Notes under the pieces: generated by a model | The model's input: only the letters and a program-made list of their open reading frames with translations | The model's database searches: none | Told to the model about the DNA's origin: nothing | Translations under genes and position numbers: made by a program | Shown here: positions 10,079 to 22,079 of the stretch, piece by piece | Position numbering within the stretch: position 1 is the stretch's first letter | How the letters are laid out: each line of letters starts with the position of its first letter | Assembly (NCBI GenBank): GCA_028023455.1 | Contig: JAQFVV010006221.1 | Span: 4,791,166-4,855,165 of the forward strand | DNA length: 64,000 nucleotides | Direction of reading: 5' to 3' | Source of the DNA: Epiperipatus broadwayi | Taxonomy: Eukaryota; Onychophora; Udeonychophora; Euonychophora; Peripatidae

Positions 10079-11535
10079 ATACAGATGCACTATGAAAACA
10101 TTTAAATTTCTAACACATAAAAATGAACAAGAAGAGGGAAGAAACAAACATAATTTATAATATATATATACCAAATATGGACACAGTATACTAATAATTT
10201 ATAGTTTAAATTTGAATGTATTAACAAAAAAAGTATAAATTACTACATTCAACAATTAATCAATAATATACTAATTACTATGTTATATATATATACTCTA
10301 TTAACATTATTAAAAGCCAATAAGCACTTAAGACAATCCCAATATCAATAACAATCAACAATTTCAAACTGTTGTCAAGGCAACCTCTTTTTAACAATTT
10401 CAAACTGTTGTCAAGGCAACCTCTTTTTAACAATAAAGATCTTTATTAATGGTGTAATATATTTATATTTATTATGTTTATATTTAATATGTATTTACTT
10501 ATAATGTTACAACAATCAAAAATATATAGATAAATTATTATTTTTATATAAACAGAAAAATATGTTAAAATAGAAGCTAATTATTATATGTTGTATTTAC
10601 ACGTGAATCAAAAGCAGAGAAATAGAATCAAAAATTAAGTAAACCAAGAAAGGATTAAATGTATATATTATATATCAATATAAGTAACTAGATAACTTTA
10701 AGCACGACCCAACAATAATCTTTACAAATCATACAGAATTTTTTTTTTTTAAAAAAAGTCATACATCAAGTATAACATCTAATACTGACTCATAATAAAT
10801 TTCAATATTTCACAAATATTAATAGGATATAAAAAAGAAATTTAAGTGAAGTGAATAATTTAATACATTCACACTCTCATTCCAAGATGCTTAAGAAAAG
10901 TGAATAATTTAATACATTCACACTCTCATTCCAAGATGCTTAAGATTTACCTATATAATTGCCTTTAGATACAAAGATAAGATCGCCATTCTTATCTTTT
11001 CAAAGTCTTTATCTTGTGACGAGAATTGAGAGTTTACTTGTATTTAACATCGCTCATTGAATATTATAGTATGGCAGAAGTGTGGATGTTTGATTATGTT
11101 CTTCTTAGAATTATTAATATTATAATAGTTAAAAAATTTAATAATTAAAATGAAACTGTAAAGAAATTAATGATGGAAAGCAAATAATGTTGTATTAAAC
11201 TTTTAGAAGAAATGCCGATATAAAATCTGGAAAATAAACATTACCATATTTCATATTTAAAAAAAACAAAAACAATAGCAAATTGTCATAAAAGATAGAT
11301 AATTAATTTTATACTAATATTTCTTACAACTAAAAAATAAGTAAAAACAATCCTCTGACCTGCTACCCCATGATCTAGAATCCAATTATTACATTTGACT
11401 GGAGTAGAATAATATATGATGAATTTATCATAGTTAATATAAATGTTAAATGGAAGATAGGAAAGTCATATGATGTTTCATTTGATATATATATTACTTT
11501 TTTGACAAAGAACCAAAAGTGTTTATATTGAGCAA
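10079..11535. repeat. AT-rich spacer with two short tandem duplications
   Basis: No gene is visible. A 36-bp unit with core TTTCAAACTGTTGTCAAGGC is present twice at 10357-10428. A 49-bp unit containing CACTCTCATTCCAAGATGC is present twice at about 10850-10944. Both pairs are essentially perfect, so they are recent duplications. The rest is simple AT-rich sequence with (TA)n runs. Confidence 0.7.
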
Positions 11536-11539
11536 TAAT

Positions 11540-11660
11540 AGTTAACTTAGTGCCAGTTCCATATAATTAGACCACCACATAGGTCTGAGTTCAAAATATT
11601 TGAATATTTAATCACTCCAAGTCATTAGCTTTAATAATATAATAAAAGTAAACAATATGG
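11540..11660 (+). repeat. tRNA-derived SINE, copy 1 (candidate)
   Basis: It has a tRNA-like head (TTAGTGCCAGTTCC and GGTCTGAGTTCAAAAT, similar to Pol III A and B boxes). This is followed by CTCCAAGTCATTAGC and an A-rich tail ending AAAAG. The downstream part matches the second copy at 13008-13115, where the word is TTTCAAGTCACTA. No cloverleaf that could function as a tRNA is evident. Confidence 0.4.
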
Positions 11661-12440
11661 TTAATATATATAAAAAATTTCAGTATTCTTCACTGACAAA
11701 GACTAACAACTAACACATAGTCTAAGATCTGGTTGGCACTACATATTTCTTATGCTCAAATAGATATCACTTAAAAAGGTATATCATGCCGTGTTTGACA
11801 TAACAAAAAAATACACATAAAGTAATATTTTATGCTTATTATTAATATAAATAAAACACAATTATTATTGACAATATATACAATTACTTTACATAAGAAC
11901 TGATCATTGATATAAAAACAAATTAAAATAACATTTAACACAAAATTATAGTGAAAAGAATTACTATAACTATTATAATGAAGTTTCTATTTATTTTCAT
12001 ACAAATGTCAAGATTTCTTCTACTTGTAGATAAAAGATTTGTAATGTAAATATGAACAAGGAAAATATAATACATTCAGCTTTCAAAAAGAAAAAAATAC
12101 TAAAGAAATTATAACAATAATATTATTTAAAATCCACACAAATATCTTCAGGCAAATAATATATATAGCAAAAATGATAATAGAAGTTTTAAAATGTTTT
12201 AAAAAAGAGGAAGGGGATGATGGATATAAAAACAAAACCTCTGCATTCAAAATGTTTACATTTTTGTTATATTATTCGCTTGCTTCACTTTTATATATTA
12301 TTAAATAATAATAAACTCAATGACCAACATTTACCATATTCAAAATTTTTATTTACTATCAGGAGATAAACAAGATTTAGATTAACCTAATTACTAATCA
12401 AAAAACAAAGCAAACCATTTGACTCTCTATAGGAATACAT

Positions 12441-12765
12441 TATAAATCACGAAACATCACATGATAAACATTTCTTGTGCTTACACAGAGGCTGAAATCT
12501 CCATAGAGTAGCGCCACCAGTGCAAGCCAGAGTAATCAATGGATGCAGGAAGGTTTGTGCATAAAATCCCTATCTACTGTCTACTCATCCAATAGTGCTC
12601 TCCGATCCAAGGCTCCTCACTGATGAAAGCCACAAGCTGGAAATTAGTCTAGGGATATTGGATGAGTAGGCACTAGATAGGGATTTTACACATAAACCTT
12701 CTTGCATCCATTCATTACTCTGGCTTGCACTGGTGGCGCTACTCTATGGAGATTTCAGCCTCTAT
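12441..12765 (+). mobile_element. Palindromic retrozyme-like element, copy 1 (hammerhead core on + strand)
   Basis: The arms 12487-12590 and about 12660-12764 are inverted copies of each other (GAGGCTGAAATCTCC... and its complement). The unpaired centre, 12607-12661, reads CCAAGGCTCCTCA, CTGATGA, a small stem-loop, GAAATTAGTC, TAGGGATATTGG. This is a recognisable hammerhead core with one base changed in GAAAC. GGAATACAT flanks the element on both sides (12432-12440 and 12766-12774) and is a likely 9-bp target duplication. Confidence 0.65.
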
Positions 12766-13007
12766 GGAATACATAACACTTGACTAGCTAAAGCAGAGCC
12801 ACTTTGATAGAATAGTAAAAGTGATACTTTTCTAAATCTGACCCAGAGATAAAATTGATGATACTAAAGCTAAAAATTGACTTTAACTGTTTAATTTACT
12901 TAACCAAATTTAAAAATATTTATATATTATTATGCTTTTTGCATTATCACATATGCTCAGATTGTTTCATATGCTAATTCTATAATGTAATGAAGGCTTT
13001 GTAATAT

Positions 13008-13115
13008 AGCTGTTAGTGAATCTGACTACCATGCTAATGACCTTGCATTTGAATCTGAATTGGGGGTAACCCTTTATACTATTTCAAGTCACTAATAAGA
13101 ATTAAAAGTTTTTCT
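13008..13115 (+). repeat. tRNA-derived SINE, copy 2 (candidate)
   Basis: TATAGCTGTTAGTGAATCTG resembles a Pol III A box. About 40 bp later CATTTGAATCTG resembles a B box. It is followed by CAAGTCACTAATAAG and an AAAAG tail, like the copy at 11540-11660. Confidence 0.4.
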
Positions 13116-13984
13116 TTGAAGTAACAACACAATAGCTAGTCCTAATAGACATCCAACATTGAATAGTAAATGAATATCTAGCTATTATTAGCCAGAGCAT
13201 ATACATCAAACTTACTGGGTCAATTGACCCACATTAATAAATTAAACATATGATCAGGGCCATAATAATGCTGAACATCAGAAATTTTTACTATTACAAT
13301 AACTATATTAACAGAATACCCAAACTTTCAGTGAAATTTATTTCAAAAATATAAAAACTTAAACAACAACAAAGGTAATCATTTATTGATCCATAATTTA
13401 TTCAAATGAGAACATAAATTTTGATATTACTTCATTATTGCTATATATATAACAATAAGTTTTGGTATTTTTTGGTATTTTCAGAAAGTAAAAATCTTCA
13501 CACACACATGTGCTTCCACAGAACATATTTTACATGCAAAATATTATTATTTGTAGTGAGCATTCTTAAGATAGATAAGAATAAAATATTGATACTCCCA
13601 AAATCTTTGAACATTTTTCTGCTAAAATGACTGTAATTTATTGAGTTCCATCTCTAGAATTACATTGGTTTTTCTAATATTACAATTAAAAATGAAACAA
13701 ATATTAAAATTTCCATTTGAGCAATTTCAAATCCTAAAAATCATAACTCAAATTCATTTTTTTTAAATAATAAAACATTGAGGATTAGTTAAAATCTAAA
13801 TGTAATTTATCTAAATTTAATGATTTGCTTCCTTTAAAAATTGATTAAATTATTTTTCAGCTGATTTTCCTAGAAAAGATGTTTCAATTGCAAAGTGTTT
13901 GTATTCTTATACATTGGCATATGGGGCTTATTTATTCAAGTGATCAACAGTATTCTCTCAAATGGATAGGTCTGGAGAATAGTC

Positions 13985-14300
13985 ACATCATCAGTTCACC
14001 ATTATCTTCCTTGCCCAGCTCTTCAATTCCATGTAACTCTTCCCATCTCTTACAGCATCCAACCATGTCAATCTCTTCTGTCCTTTCTTCTTACTTCCGC
14101 TCACAATTATCTCCAAAACATCTTTCATTAAACTATAATTTCTTCTCAACATATAATCACTCCAGTTTCTCTTTCTTTCTCTCTCTCTCATTTCCTCAAT
14201 CAATCTTTACTCTTTTCAAAACTTCATTTGTTATTTCATTCATCCAATTGATTTTTTTCTATTCTTCTCCATGTCCACATCTCGGTTCCTAATTTTATTA
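13985..14300 (-). pseudogene. LINE C 3' fragment (C-terminal coding relic)
   Basis: A minus-strand frame (13991-14203) contains RNWSDYMLRRNYSLMKDV and later RLTWLDAVRDGKSYMELK. The same C-terminal pattern is found, more decayed, at the 3' end of the LINE at 23.7-26.6 kb (DGKRYLELNSR-like). The fragment is 5'-truncated, as is usual for LINE insertions. Nothing upstream in this window continues it. Confidence 0.6.
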
Positions 14301-15777
14301 CTCAAGTATCAATCAAAAAGGCCAAATCTTGCTGCTATTTAAAATCTTTGTCATCTGACATATCCATTCTTTTATCTCCAAAGTATAATAATTTAATTCT
14401 TCATATCATAAACATTTTTAACAGCAAGACAACCATGGAACTCATTCATTAAATCAGAAAGGAAAAAAGTAAATTGATAATTTAATTCTTAAGCACAGAT
14501 AAAATTAACAATTGATATCAATCTTTTTTCAAAATGAGACAATCCCATTGCAATTGGTGACAACACAGATATCAAAAATATATCTCAGTTAATTATAATT
14601 AGCACCTCACGTGCAAAAATCACCAAAGACCTTCCGGAATTGATTCCTATGCATGGAACTACAACAATAGAGTATTATTAATGAAATTATTTTAAATAAT
14701 TGTGATCTCTCATTAAATAAACTTGTATATGTAATAACAAAGGTTTTAGCTATAGTATATTATATAAATCTTATTGGAAAATTATTTTTCTTCAAATTTT
14801 TTTTCGTTGTGATATTATACCAATCTTGTTTCCAGTCAATACTGGAGTCCTCTGATTATATAATACCTAAATTTACTTAACAAAATATCATATTTAGTTA
14901 AAATATTTACTATTTCATTTAAAATACCCTTCACTGTTGTAGTATTATACATAGAAACCAACTTCATAATTCCTTTAGCGGCTTTTAGATTTGAGCTGCA
15001 ACCACAAATAATTATCTTAAGTGGGCTAGTTTTATTATCACCCCTTCCATCTGACTCCCTTTTTAGATATTATATTACTATTTCTATATCAGACGCATCA
15101 AACCTGCTCTCCATCCCTGAAGTACTGTGTCCTCTATATAATCTTTGCTGATAATATTTAAATAACTTCTTAAATTATTTGCTATGTGATCTTATTTAAT
15201 CTTAGTCTTTTAAATCTTATTATTTGGGAGGCTAAATAATTTTAATTATTTCTAATGTATATTTTTGAATAAATTAGTCCTCTAGAAAAGATTTTGATTT
15301 ACTTAAAATTTAACTACTGCTTCGGATATTATTGGTCTTACAAAAAAAATTTTGTTAATTTTTTTAAAAAAAAACAACTTTTAGCTTCTGCATTTTTTTC
15401 ATTGTCTGCGCTTTTTTTGGAATTAATCATATTTCATTCCAGGTATATATCATAATAGCTTCAAAATAAATTTTTTGGATGAATTGATATTATTGTAAAT
15501 TAAATATTGGTCTTCACTTGAATGCAGACATAATCTACTTCAAATCTATCTTAAAATATACATTTCTCATTTTCTAGCTTCAGTTTAAAATTGTTGTGGT
15601 GAATAGCTATGTAACACGCTGATTCAAAGATGATGCCAGAGGAAGTTTGAAGAGAGAACAGGTCATCTTGTATGGGTTGAATTTCATTTTGTTGTTAGTG
15701 TATGCTCCACTTCATACAAAACTGAAAGTTAAAATTCAAAATTATAGAAGTATGGCACTTATTATTTTGATTGAAAG

Positions 15778-15935
15778 ATGGCAGCACTGAAGGACTTTTG
15801 TGGAAATGGGATGGAGCAGAATATGGGAAAACAGACTGGGGAATGTAAAATTAAGTAGCTAACAGGTTTCTCTGGGCATAATTGCTGAGAGATTCTTGAC
15901 TTCGTTTAAGAAGAAGCTACAGTACATCACATCAG
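15778..15935 (+). mobile_element. LINE B 3' end fragment
   Basis: It matches the 3' terminus of the LINE at 30.3-32.0 kb. It includes the codons for the final LWKWDGAEYGK stretch, TGAGAGATTCTTGACTTCG, and the terminal ACATCACATCA tail. It is a short 5'-truncated insertion. Confidence 0.65.
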
Positions 15936-17638
15936 ACATCTTTCTAAAGTAGAACATTTGGTAACCCTACACAAAAGTAGGAGATGAATTTTAATGGTAA
16001 TATTAAGAGTAAAGTTAAAACAAAATCTGTTTAAACATGAATTTGGTCATGTTATTTTGAATGCTATCATGTTATTTCATAATACCATGTAATTCTGGTG
16101 ATCAAATTTTCAGTTCAAATTGAAAAGTAAAATATATGTATTATTGAAATATCTAGACTGATTCTAAAAAAGTGATAATTTATGCACTCATGTGTAATAC
16201 AATTTTTTTTTTAAATTGTACTTCATATTATTTTTTTATCTAATCAATAAATATATTATTTTTTTCTTGCAGAAGTTTAAAATATATATATATTACAACT
16301 TGTTTATGTGATAATGATTTAATGGCCGAAACAAAATATGGCAAATGAAAACTTTAAATAAAAATTTCATCAAGATTTTACTTTTTTATTGTGGGTTAAA
16401 TTTTTTCCCTCAAAAGAATTTTGATTATTTTTGACAAAAAAACAACAACAATCAGTTGCTTCGGGTGTCAGGATATTCAAGCACCAAGTATAGAATAAAA
16501 TTGAGTTTCAATGCAGGAATTTGCAGCTCTCAAGTCTATTGCCTACAACTATATTTAAGGCTAAAAATAAGCCAATTGTAATCAATTCATATATATATAC
16601 TTTAAAAATCAATTCATGTATAATTTTTTTTATATAATTCTATTAGAAATAAATTACAAGAGTAACATATATTTTAATGCATAAATTAAAAGAATAACAT
16701 ACCTAAAACATTTAGTTTTTGGATTATAATTTTGCTTAATGTTGTAAAGTGGAACGCTAGGAAGACTTCATATAGATACAAATCTATGCAAGTGTTACAA
16801 TGTCAGACTACTGAATATTTATTAATAAATCAATAAGCAATTTGCTAATGATTTAAGAATGTTAGACACAAAATTAAAAAAGAAGAAAATCTAGAAATAA
16901 CATTTAATATTCATAAAAGACTATTTAATATTCATATGTTGTTTCCTACTATTTAAGAATGTTTATTATATAATTATTTCTCCCCCCCCCCCCGCTACTA
17001 TTTATGAATATAATTATTACATTCCTTTTTTTAAATGTTGTGTATGTGTTTGTTTTTATATGATGTCTACTTAATAAATTCAATTTTTTTTCTTCCTACC
17101 TAAACAAACGTCTAAACATTCAAAACACATTTTATGTGATATGTTGGACTATTTCCATCATCTATCATGTATAGAAAATTTTAAACTTTTCAAATACAGA
17201 CAACTTGTTAGTAATAACACACAAATAAACAACACAGGTAAGTAATTACACAATGTTTTGAGTAGTATTATTCTTCACCCATCTTCAGATATTGCTAGCC
17301 TGACCAGTGACAGTATATTTTAGTTTTAATTTAATTTCAATAAAGTTATGTTAGTTAGATGATGGAATTTCTTCCTCTTAAGGACGTAAAGGGCTTAATT
17401 ATTATTAGCGCAGTTTCAAATTTGAAATGCCAGAATAAATTAATAGGGTACTAAGCAAATGTAAACTTCTATGAATAAAGATTGAGTATTATTGTTTAGT
17501 CTTATTACTACATTTTAGAGAACATAACATGCACACAATAATTATTCTCAGAGCATTTATCTTTGTCACATGACCTCAGCTTACTAATTGTTGTTTTAGC
17601 AACAATGATATCAAATGACAGTGCTTAATTCATGCTAT

Positions 17639-17806
17639 CCAGTATTGCTCTATCCAATATCTCCAGAAATAGTTTCAAGCTTATGCCTTTCATCAGTGAG
17701 AAATGCATTGTTCCAAGGCCCAAAACTCCTCATTGATGAAAGTGGTAAGTCCAAAACTAGTCTGGGAATTTTGGATAGGTAGCACTGGATAGAGATTTAT
17801 TAAATA
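17639..17806 (-). mobile_element. Retrozyme-like element, copy 2 (inverted pair)
   Basis: The minus strand of 17655-17720 reads CTGATGA (17690-17696), a short hairpin, GAAAC, TATTTC, TGGAGATATTGG. This is the hammerhead order with a decayed stem III. The adjacent 17727-17795 carries a second, more mutated copy on the plus strand (TTGATGA ... CAAAACTAGTC). The two halves are inverted relative to each other. Confidence 0.55.
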
Positions 17807-17929
17807 TTATCAACTGCTATTGATTATTTACTAAAATTTACACTAGATGACACAGAGGGGTGAAGAAAAATAATAATTTATCTTTTTATAATGATAATAA
17901 TTAGATTTATAGTTACAAACTATACATCT

Positions 17930-18660
17930 CATTTCAAATACTTTATTGCAAAACTTTTTATATAATCTGATGTTTCAACTGTCCTGCAATCTTCTACAGA
18001 ACTATGATACAATCATAAATAAACATCACATTATCACCATTTCTTATGCTTACACAAGCTGTTTACACAGAGGGTAAACTCTCCATACAGTAGTCCACCA
18101 GTAGCAAGCCAGAGTAATCAATGGATGCAAGAAGGTTTGTGCATAAAATCTCTATCTAGTGCCTACTCATCACAATATCCCTAGACTAGTTTCTAGTTTG
18201 TGGCTTTCAACAGTGAGGAGCCTTGGAGGGCTTTCATCAGTGAGGAGCCTTGGATCTGAGAGCACTGCACTAAGGTGCATCCAAGGCTCCTCACTAATGA
18301 AAGACACAAACTAGAAACTAATCTAGGGATATTGTGATGGGTAGGCACTAGATAGGGATTTTATGCACAAACCTTCATGCATCCATTGATTACTCTGGCT
18401 TGCAATGGTAATGTTACTGTATGGAGAGTTTAGCCTCTTAATAAATAACAATATAAAATAATGGAATGAATAAAATAAAGAAAAATAAATAGAATATATA
18501 AAACAAATAAATTAAATGGAATAAAAATCAAATTAAAGCAGATAATATAAAATAAACAAAATATACAAGATTAAACTGAAATATAAAATATATACAGATT
18601 ATACATGCCTTATCCCTGTTCTGGATATATGTTCATAAATAACCATTAGTATTGCCTGAT
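17930..18660 (-). mobile_element. Inverted arm A: Penelope-like 3' region with hammerhead-like motif, interrupted
   Basis: Read on the minus strand, this matches the right arm 22080-22440 over its TTTAT-rich stretch, the motif region (GTAGAAGATTGCAGGACAGTTGAAAC near 17960-18000), and the TTTTGCAATAAA tail. A palindromic retrozyme-like element (18045-18440) is inserted in it. The assignment to a Penelope-like 3' region rests on the same kind of motif downstream of a Penelope GIY-YIG fragment at 38.6-38.9 kb. Confidence 0.5.
18045..18440. mobile_element. Palindromic retrozyme-like element, copy 3
   Basis: This is a near-perfect inverted dimer. The left arm (about 18070-18250) and right arm (about 18262-18438) each contain a full hammerhead region in opposite orientations. 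Both cores carry a disabling base: CTGTTGA on the minus strand and CTAATGA with AATC on the plus strand. ATAAATAA occurs at both borders and may be the target duplication. Because it is AT-rich, that evidence is weak. Confidence 0.6.
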
Positions 18661-18718
18661 AAGGCAGAATGAATGTTTGTGTAAATGATAAATATTTTCT
18701 CCATACATATATACAATT

Positions 18719-19636
18719 ATGACAGACAAAAATAAAGCATGGCCCTTATTCCCAGGAGGCTGTAAAGTCACCAACCAAGGCAGCGGTTGGTGGCCGAAGG
18801 CGGAGGGTGCTAAGAATCCCCTGATTGCGGACCCAAGCTGCCATTCGATGATGACTTTTTATTTAGGTACTTACAACTGCAGATCACTTTCAAGTGAAGG
18901 AAGATTGCAAGAATTAGAAGAAGAACTGTCTTATATTAAATGGGACATTATTGGACTTTGTGAAGTTAGAAGAAAAGGAGAAGAAACAATTGATTTAAAA
19001 AGTGGACATATACTCTATTATAAAGGCACACATATTGGAAATACAAGTGGAGTAGGATTCATTATAAATAAAAAGTGGAAGAACAATATTGTGGAGATTG
19101 ATGGTGTATTGGACAGAGTGGCAAGATTAGTTATACAACTTAATAGCAGATACCAAATGCAGATAATTCAGGTTTATGCCCCAACAAGTTCTCATAGTGA
19201 TGAAGTAGTAGAAGATTTTTATATGGATGTACAAAAGGCTTTTGATCAGAGTAAACAACATTTTAAAATTGTTATGGGAGACTTTAATGCTAGAATTGGT
19301 AGACAAATGAAAGATGAAATTGCTGTAGGTAATTTTGGTTATGGTAATAGAAATGAGAGAGGACATAGGCTTGTGGAGTTTGCAGAAAAAGAAAAACTTT
19401 ATATTATGAATTCATTTTTTGAGAAAAATGTTAAAAGGAAATGGACATGGAAGCATCCAAATGAAGGTACAGCAGAATTGGATTATATTTTGACTAACAG
19501 AAAATACATATTTCAAGATTGTAATGTTCTTAATAAATTTAACACAGGAAGTGATCATCGATTAGTAAGGTGTAAGTTACGTGTTAATGTAAAACTAGAG
19601 ACAAAAATTATTAAGAAAAACAATATTTACAGTTGA
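18719..19636 (+). CDS. RTE-like LINE: apurinic/apyrimidinic-type endonuclease domain
   Basis: This is the N-terminal part of an RTE-type non-LTR retrotransposon polyprotein (the family annotated in animals as craniofacial development protein 2-like). It nicks target DNA to prime reverse transcription. Visible endonuclease motifs are TYNCRSL near residue 51, IIGLCEVRR near 79, IQVYAPT near 147, VMGDFNARIG near 185 and the catalytic SDHRLV near 279. All key positions are present. The frame stops at 19634 because of one extra A in the AAGAAAAAC run at about 19611-19621. Coding similarity continues in another frame. The ATG at 18719 precedes a basic leader rich in G and W, and the true 5' end of the element was not determined. 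Confidence 0.85.
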   Translation: MTDKNKAWPLFPGGCKVTNQGSGWWPKAEGAKNPLIADPSCHSMMTFYLGTYNCRSLSSEGRLQELEEELSYIKWDIIGLCEVRRKGEETIDLKSGHILYYKGTHIGNTSGVGFIINKKWKNNIVEIDGVLDRVARLVIQLNSRYQMQIIQVYAPTSSHSDEVVEDFYMDVQKAFDQSKQHFKIVMGDFNARIGRQMKDEIAVGNFGYGNRNERGHRLVEFAEKEKLYIMNSFFEKNVKRKWTWKHPNEGTAELDYILTNRKYIFQDCNVLNKFNTGSDHRLVRCKLRVNVKLETKIIKKNNIYS

Positions 19637-20096
19637 TATTCCTAATCTTCAGAAACATTTTAATGAATTTAAATTAGAACTTACAAATAGGTTTCAAGTG
19701 TTAGGAGATTTTGAACATGATTCAGATTTGAATGAAATTAATATGAAAATAACTGATACACTTTTAAAAACTGCAACAAACATAGCTGGTAGAAAAAAGC
19801 AGCAATTGACTAATAAAATTTCTACTGAGACTAGAGAATTTATGAAGAAAAGAAGGAATATGAAGATATACAAAAATGATGTATTAAAAAGAATTGAATA
19901 TCTCGAATTTTGTAAAATGGTACGGAAAAGAGTTGAAAATGATATAAGAAAGTATAACTGTGAAATAGCAAGGAAAGCTGTAGAAGAAAATAAAAGTCTC
20001 AAAAATGTTAAACAACATTTTGGTATTGGTAGGAAATTTATATCTGCAATAAGAAAAAAGATGGAATTATTACTAAAAAGAGAGATGACATCATGA
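19637..20096 (+). pseudogene. RTE-like LINE: linker between endonuclease and RT (frameshifted segment)
   Basis: The open frame here (first ATG 19698) is Lys/Glu-rich and links the endonuclease to RT, as in RTE proteins. The frame is entered and left through single-base differences in A-runs, near 19615 and in the A6 run at about 20055. After the second run the typical DG-I-I-T-x-x-x-D motif preceding RT continues in the frame of the next ORF. It belongs to the same polyprotein and is not a separate gene. Confidence 0.75.
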
Positions 20097-21376
20097 AATT
20101 GGTAGAAGATTTTTATCAAGAATTATATAGTAATAAAGAACAAGTACCTCCTATATCTATTACATCTTCCGAATTTCCCAGAATTTTAAATGAAGAAGTG
20201 AGACATGCAATTAAGTGTATGAAGAAAGGAAAGGCTCCAGGAAATGATGGAATTATAATTGATATATTAAAAGAAGCAGGTGAAGAAATAGAAACAATTT
20301 TAGCAAAGTTATATACCAAATGTCTAAATGATAAAGATGTACCGGAAGATTGGAAGAATGCAGTAATAATATTAATATTTAAAAAAGGTGATAAAGAAGA
20401 TATTAGAAATTACAGACCTATCAGCCTTTTATCAGTTTTATATAAAATTTTTACCAAGATAATTACAACTAGGCTACAGAGAACTTTGGATTTCCACCAA
20501 CCAAGAGAACAAGCTGGATTTAAAAGTGGTTTTAGTACAATAGATCATATCCAGGTATTGAGAGAAGTCATAGAAAGGACAAATGAATATGAGTTGTCAT
20601 TATGTTTTGGATTTGTAAATTATGAAAAGGCATTCGATTCTATACACATTTCTTCAGTGATTAAAGCATTGGATTATCAAGGTATAGATCCAGGATATTG
20701 TCATATTTTAAAGAATATTTATAAAAATGCAACAGCAACAATTAGATTACATAATGATACTGGAAAAATCAACATTGAGAAAGGTGTAAGACAAGGTGAC
20801 TCCATATCTCCAAAACTCTTTACAGCAGTGCTGCAAGAAGTATTTTGTGGATTAAAATGGGAAACTAAAGGAGTGAAAGTAAATGGAGAGTATTTAAGTC
20901 ATTTAGATTTCGCAGATGATGTAGTTGTTTTTGCAAATAATGCTTCAGAGCTGCAGGAAATGTTGCAGGAGTTAGCAGATGAAAGTAGAAAAGTAGGACT
21001 AAAGATAAATGTTAAAAAGACTAAAGTAATGTTTAATCGATTTGCTCAAAATATGAAAATAAAGATTGATTATGAAGAATTAGAAGAAGTTAACAGTTAC
21101 AAATACCTTGGTCAGATTATTAATACAGATGGAAACATAATGGGGGAAATTAATCATAGAATTAAACTTGGTTGGAGTGCTTTTGGTAGAAATAACTTGA
21201 TACTAAAAGGAAATATGCCTATGTGTTTGAAAAGGATGGTTTTTAACAAATGTGTTTTACCAGTTCTTACTTATGGATCTGAGACTTGGACACTTAATAG
21301 AAGAGCAATACAGAGACTTCAGACCACTCAAAGGAGTATGGAGAGATGTATGTTGGGAGTAACAAGAAGAGAGTGA
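20093..21376 (+). CDS. RTE-like LINE: reverse transcriptase domain
   Basis: A full set of RT blocks is visible: GKAPGNDGI near residue 46, NYRPISLLSVLYKIF near 105, EKAFDSI near 177, GVRQGDSISPKLF near 232 and the catalytic FADDVVVF near 272. A thumb region with SYKYLGQII follows near 335. In the family this domain copies element RNA at the nicked target. The ATG is simply the first in the frame after a frameshift, so it is not a biological start. It ends at an in-frame TGA (21374-21376), beyond which the same frame continues for about 100 more codons. Coding quality is close to that of an active element. Confidence 0.88.
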   Translation: MKLVEDFYQELYSNKEQVPPISITSSEFPRILNEEVRHAIKCMKKGKAPGNDGIIIDILKEAGEEIETILAKLYTKCLNDKDVPEDWKNAVIILIFKKGDKEDIRNYRPISLLSVLYKIFTKIITTRLQRTLDFHQPREQAGFKSGFSTIDHIQVLREVIERTNEYELSLCFGFVNYEKAFDSIHISSVIKALDYQGIDPGYCHILKNIYKNATATIRLHNDTGKINIEKGVRQGDSISPKLFTAVLQEVFCGLKWETKGVKVNGEYLSHLDFADDVVVFANNASELQEMLQELADESRKVGLKINVKKTKVMFNRFAQNMKIKIDYEELEEVNSYKYLGQIINTDGNIMGEINHRIKLGWSAFGRNNLILKGNMPMCLKRMVFNKCVLPVLTYGSETWTLNRRAIQRLQTTQRSMERCMLGVTRRE

Positions 21377-21690
21377 AAACGTAATGTATGGTTAAGACAA
21401 CAAACAGGTGTTACTGACCTTATTGAAAAAATTAAAAGATTGAAATGGAGTTGGGCTGGACATATTGCTAGAAGAGATGATAATAGATGGACAATTGAAA
21501 TTTTAAACTGGATTCCAAGAGATTGTAAAAGACCCAGAAAGAGACCACATGTGAGATGGATGGATGAAATAAGAAAATGTGCAGGGGTGTTGTGGAGAAG
21601 AGAAGCTAAAGATCGGAGAAGATGGATTAAACTTGGAGAGACCTTCATCCTGCAGTGGATTGATAATGGTTGATGATGATGATGATTGCA
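21377..21690 (+). pseudogene. RTE-like LINE: C-terminal tail and (GATGAT)n 3' end
   Basis: It is in frame with the RT segment after one TGA codon. It contains SWAGHIARRDDNRW near 21450 and VRWMDEIRKCAG near 21550, a tail typical of RTE proteins, and ends LQWIDNG-stop. The element terminates in a GATGATGATGAT microsatellite, the usual RTE 3' end. Truncated copies at 32.6, 44.2 and 53.3 kb share the C-terminal coding region. The 32.6-kb copy keeps a short GATGATGAT remnant. Confidence 0.85.
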
Positions 21691-21745
21691 TTTCTTATAT
21701 TATTTTTAATATCCTCTAATTATTGTTTTTCATTATATATATATG

Positions 21746-22008
21746 TCATAAAACTATAATCTAATTTCCAATTTGATAAAATACTTATGATTTTATCTTT
21801 ATATATTTTTTGTTTAATGTTAATCCATTTCTTAAAAATATATTTTTATTTTCACAACATATACAATAATAAAATATAAAAAGAATATTAGAAAATATAA
21901 AAAGAATATACTTTTAGGAAATGGATCAATGTTGAACAAAAAAGTATGTAAATATAAAATCATATTTATGTTATAAATTTCAAAATTAGAAGATCATAGT
22001 TTTATAAG
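21746..22008. repeat. Foldback palindrome, arms of about 115 bp
   Basis: The left arm (from TCATAAAACTATAATCT at 21746) pairs with the right arm (ending AGATCATAGTTTTATAAG at about 22008). The centre includes two copies of AAAATATAAAAAGAATAT. It lies directly between the RTE 3' end and the right inverted arm. It has no coding content. Confidence 0.7.
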
Positions 22009-22079
22009 TAATATGATATTTAATAAATAATAATAATTTTGGAGTATTAAGAATAATAAAAGAAATATTAACATGTTTA

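Noticed and set aside
10357-10944. CRISPR-like repeats
   Set aside because: There are only two adjacent copies each, with no spacers, in a eukaryotic context. They are ordinary tandem duplications.
13879-14292. 137-codon plus-strand frame
   Set aside because: It is the antisense of the LINE C fragment, Ser/His/Phe-rich without motifs. The minus strand carries the recognisable LINE tail.
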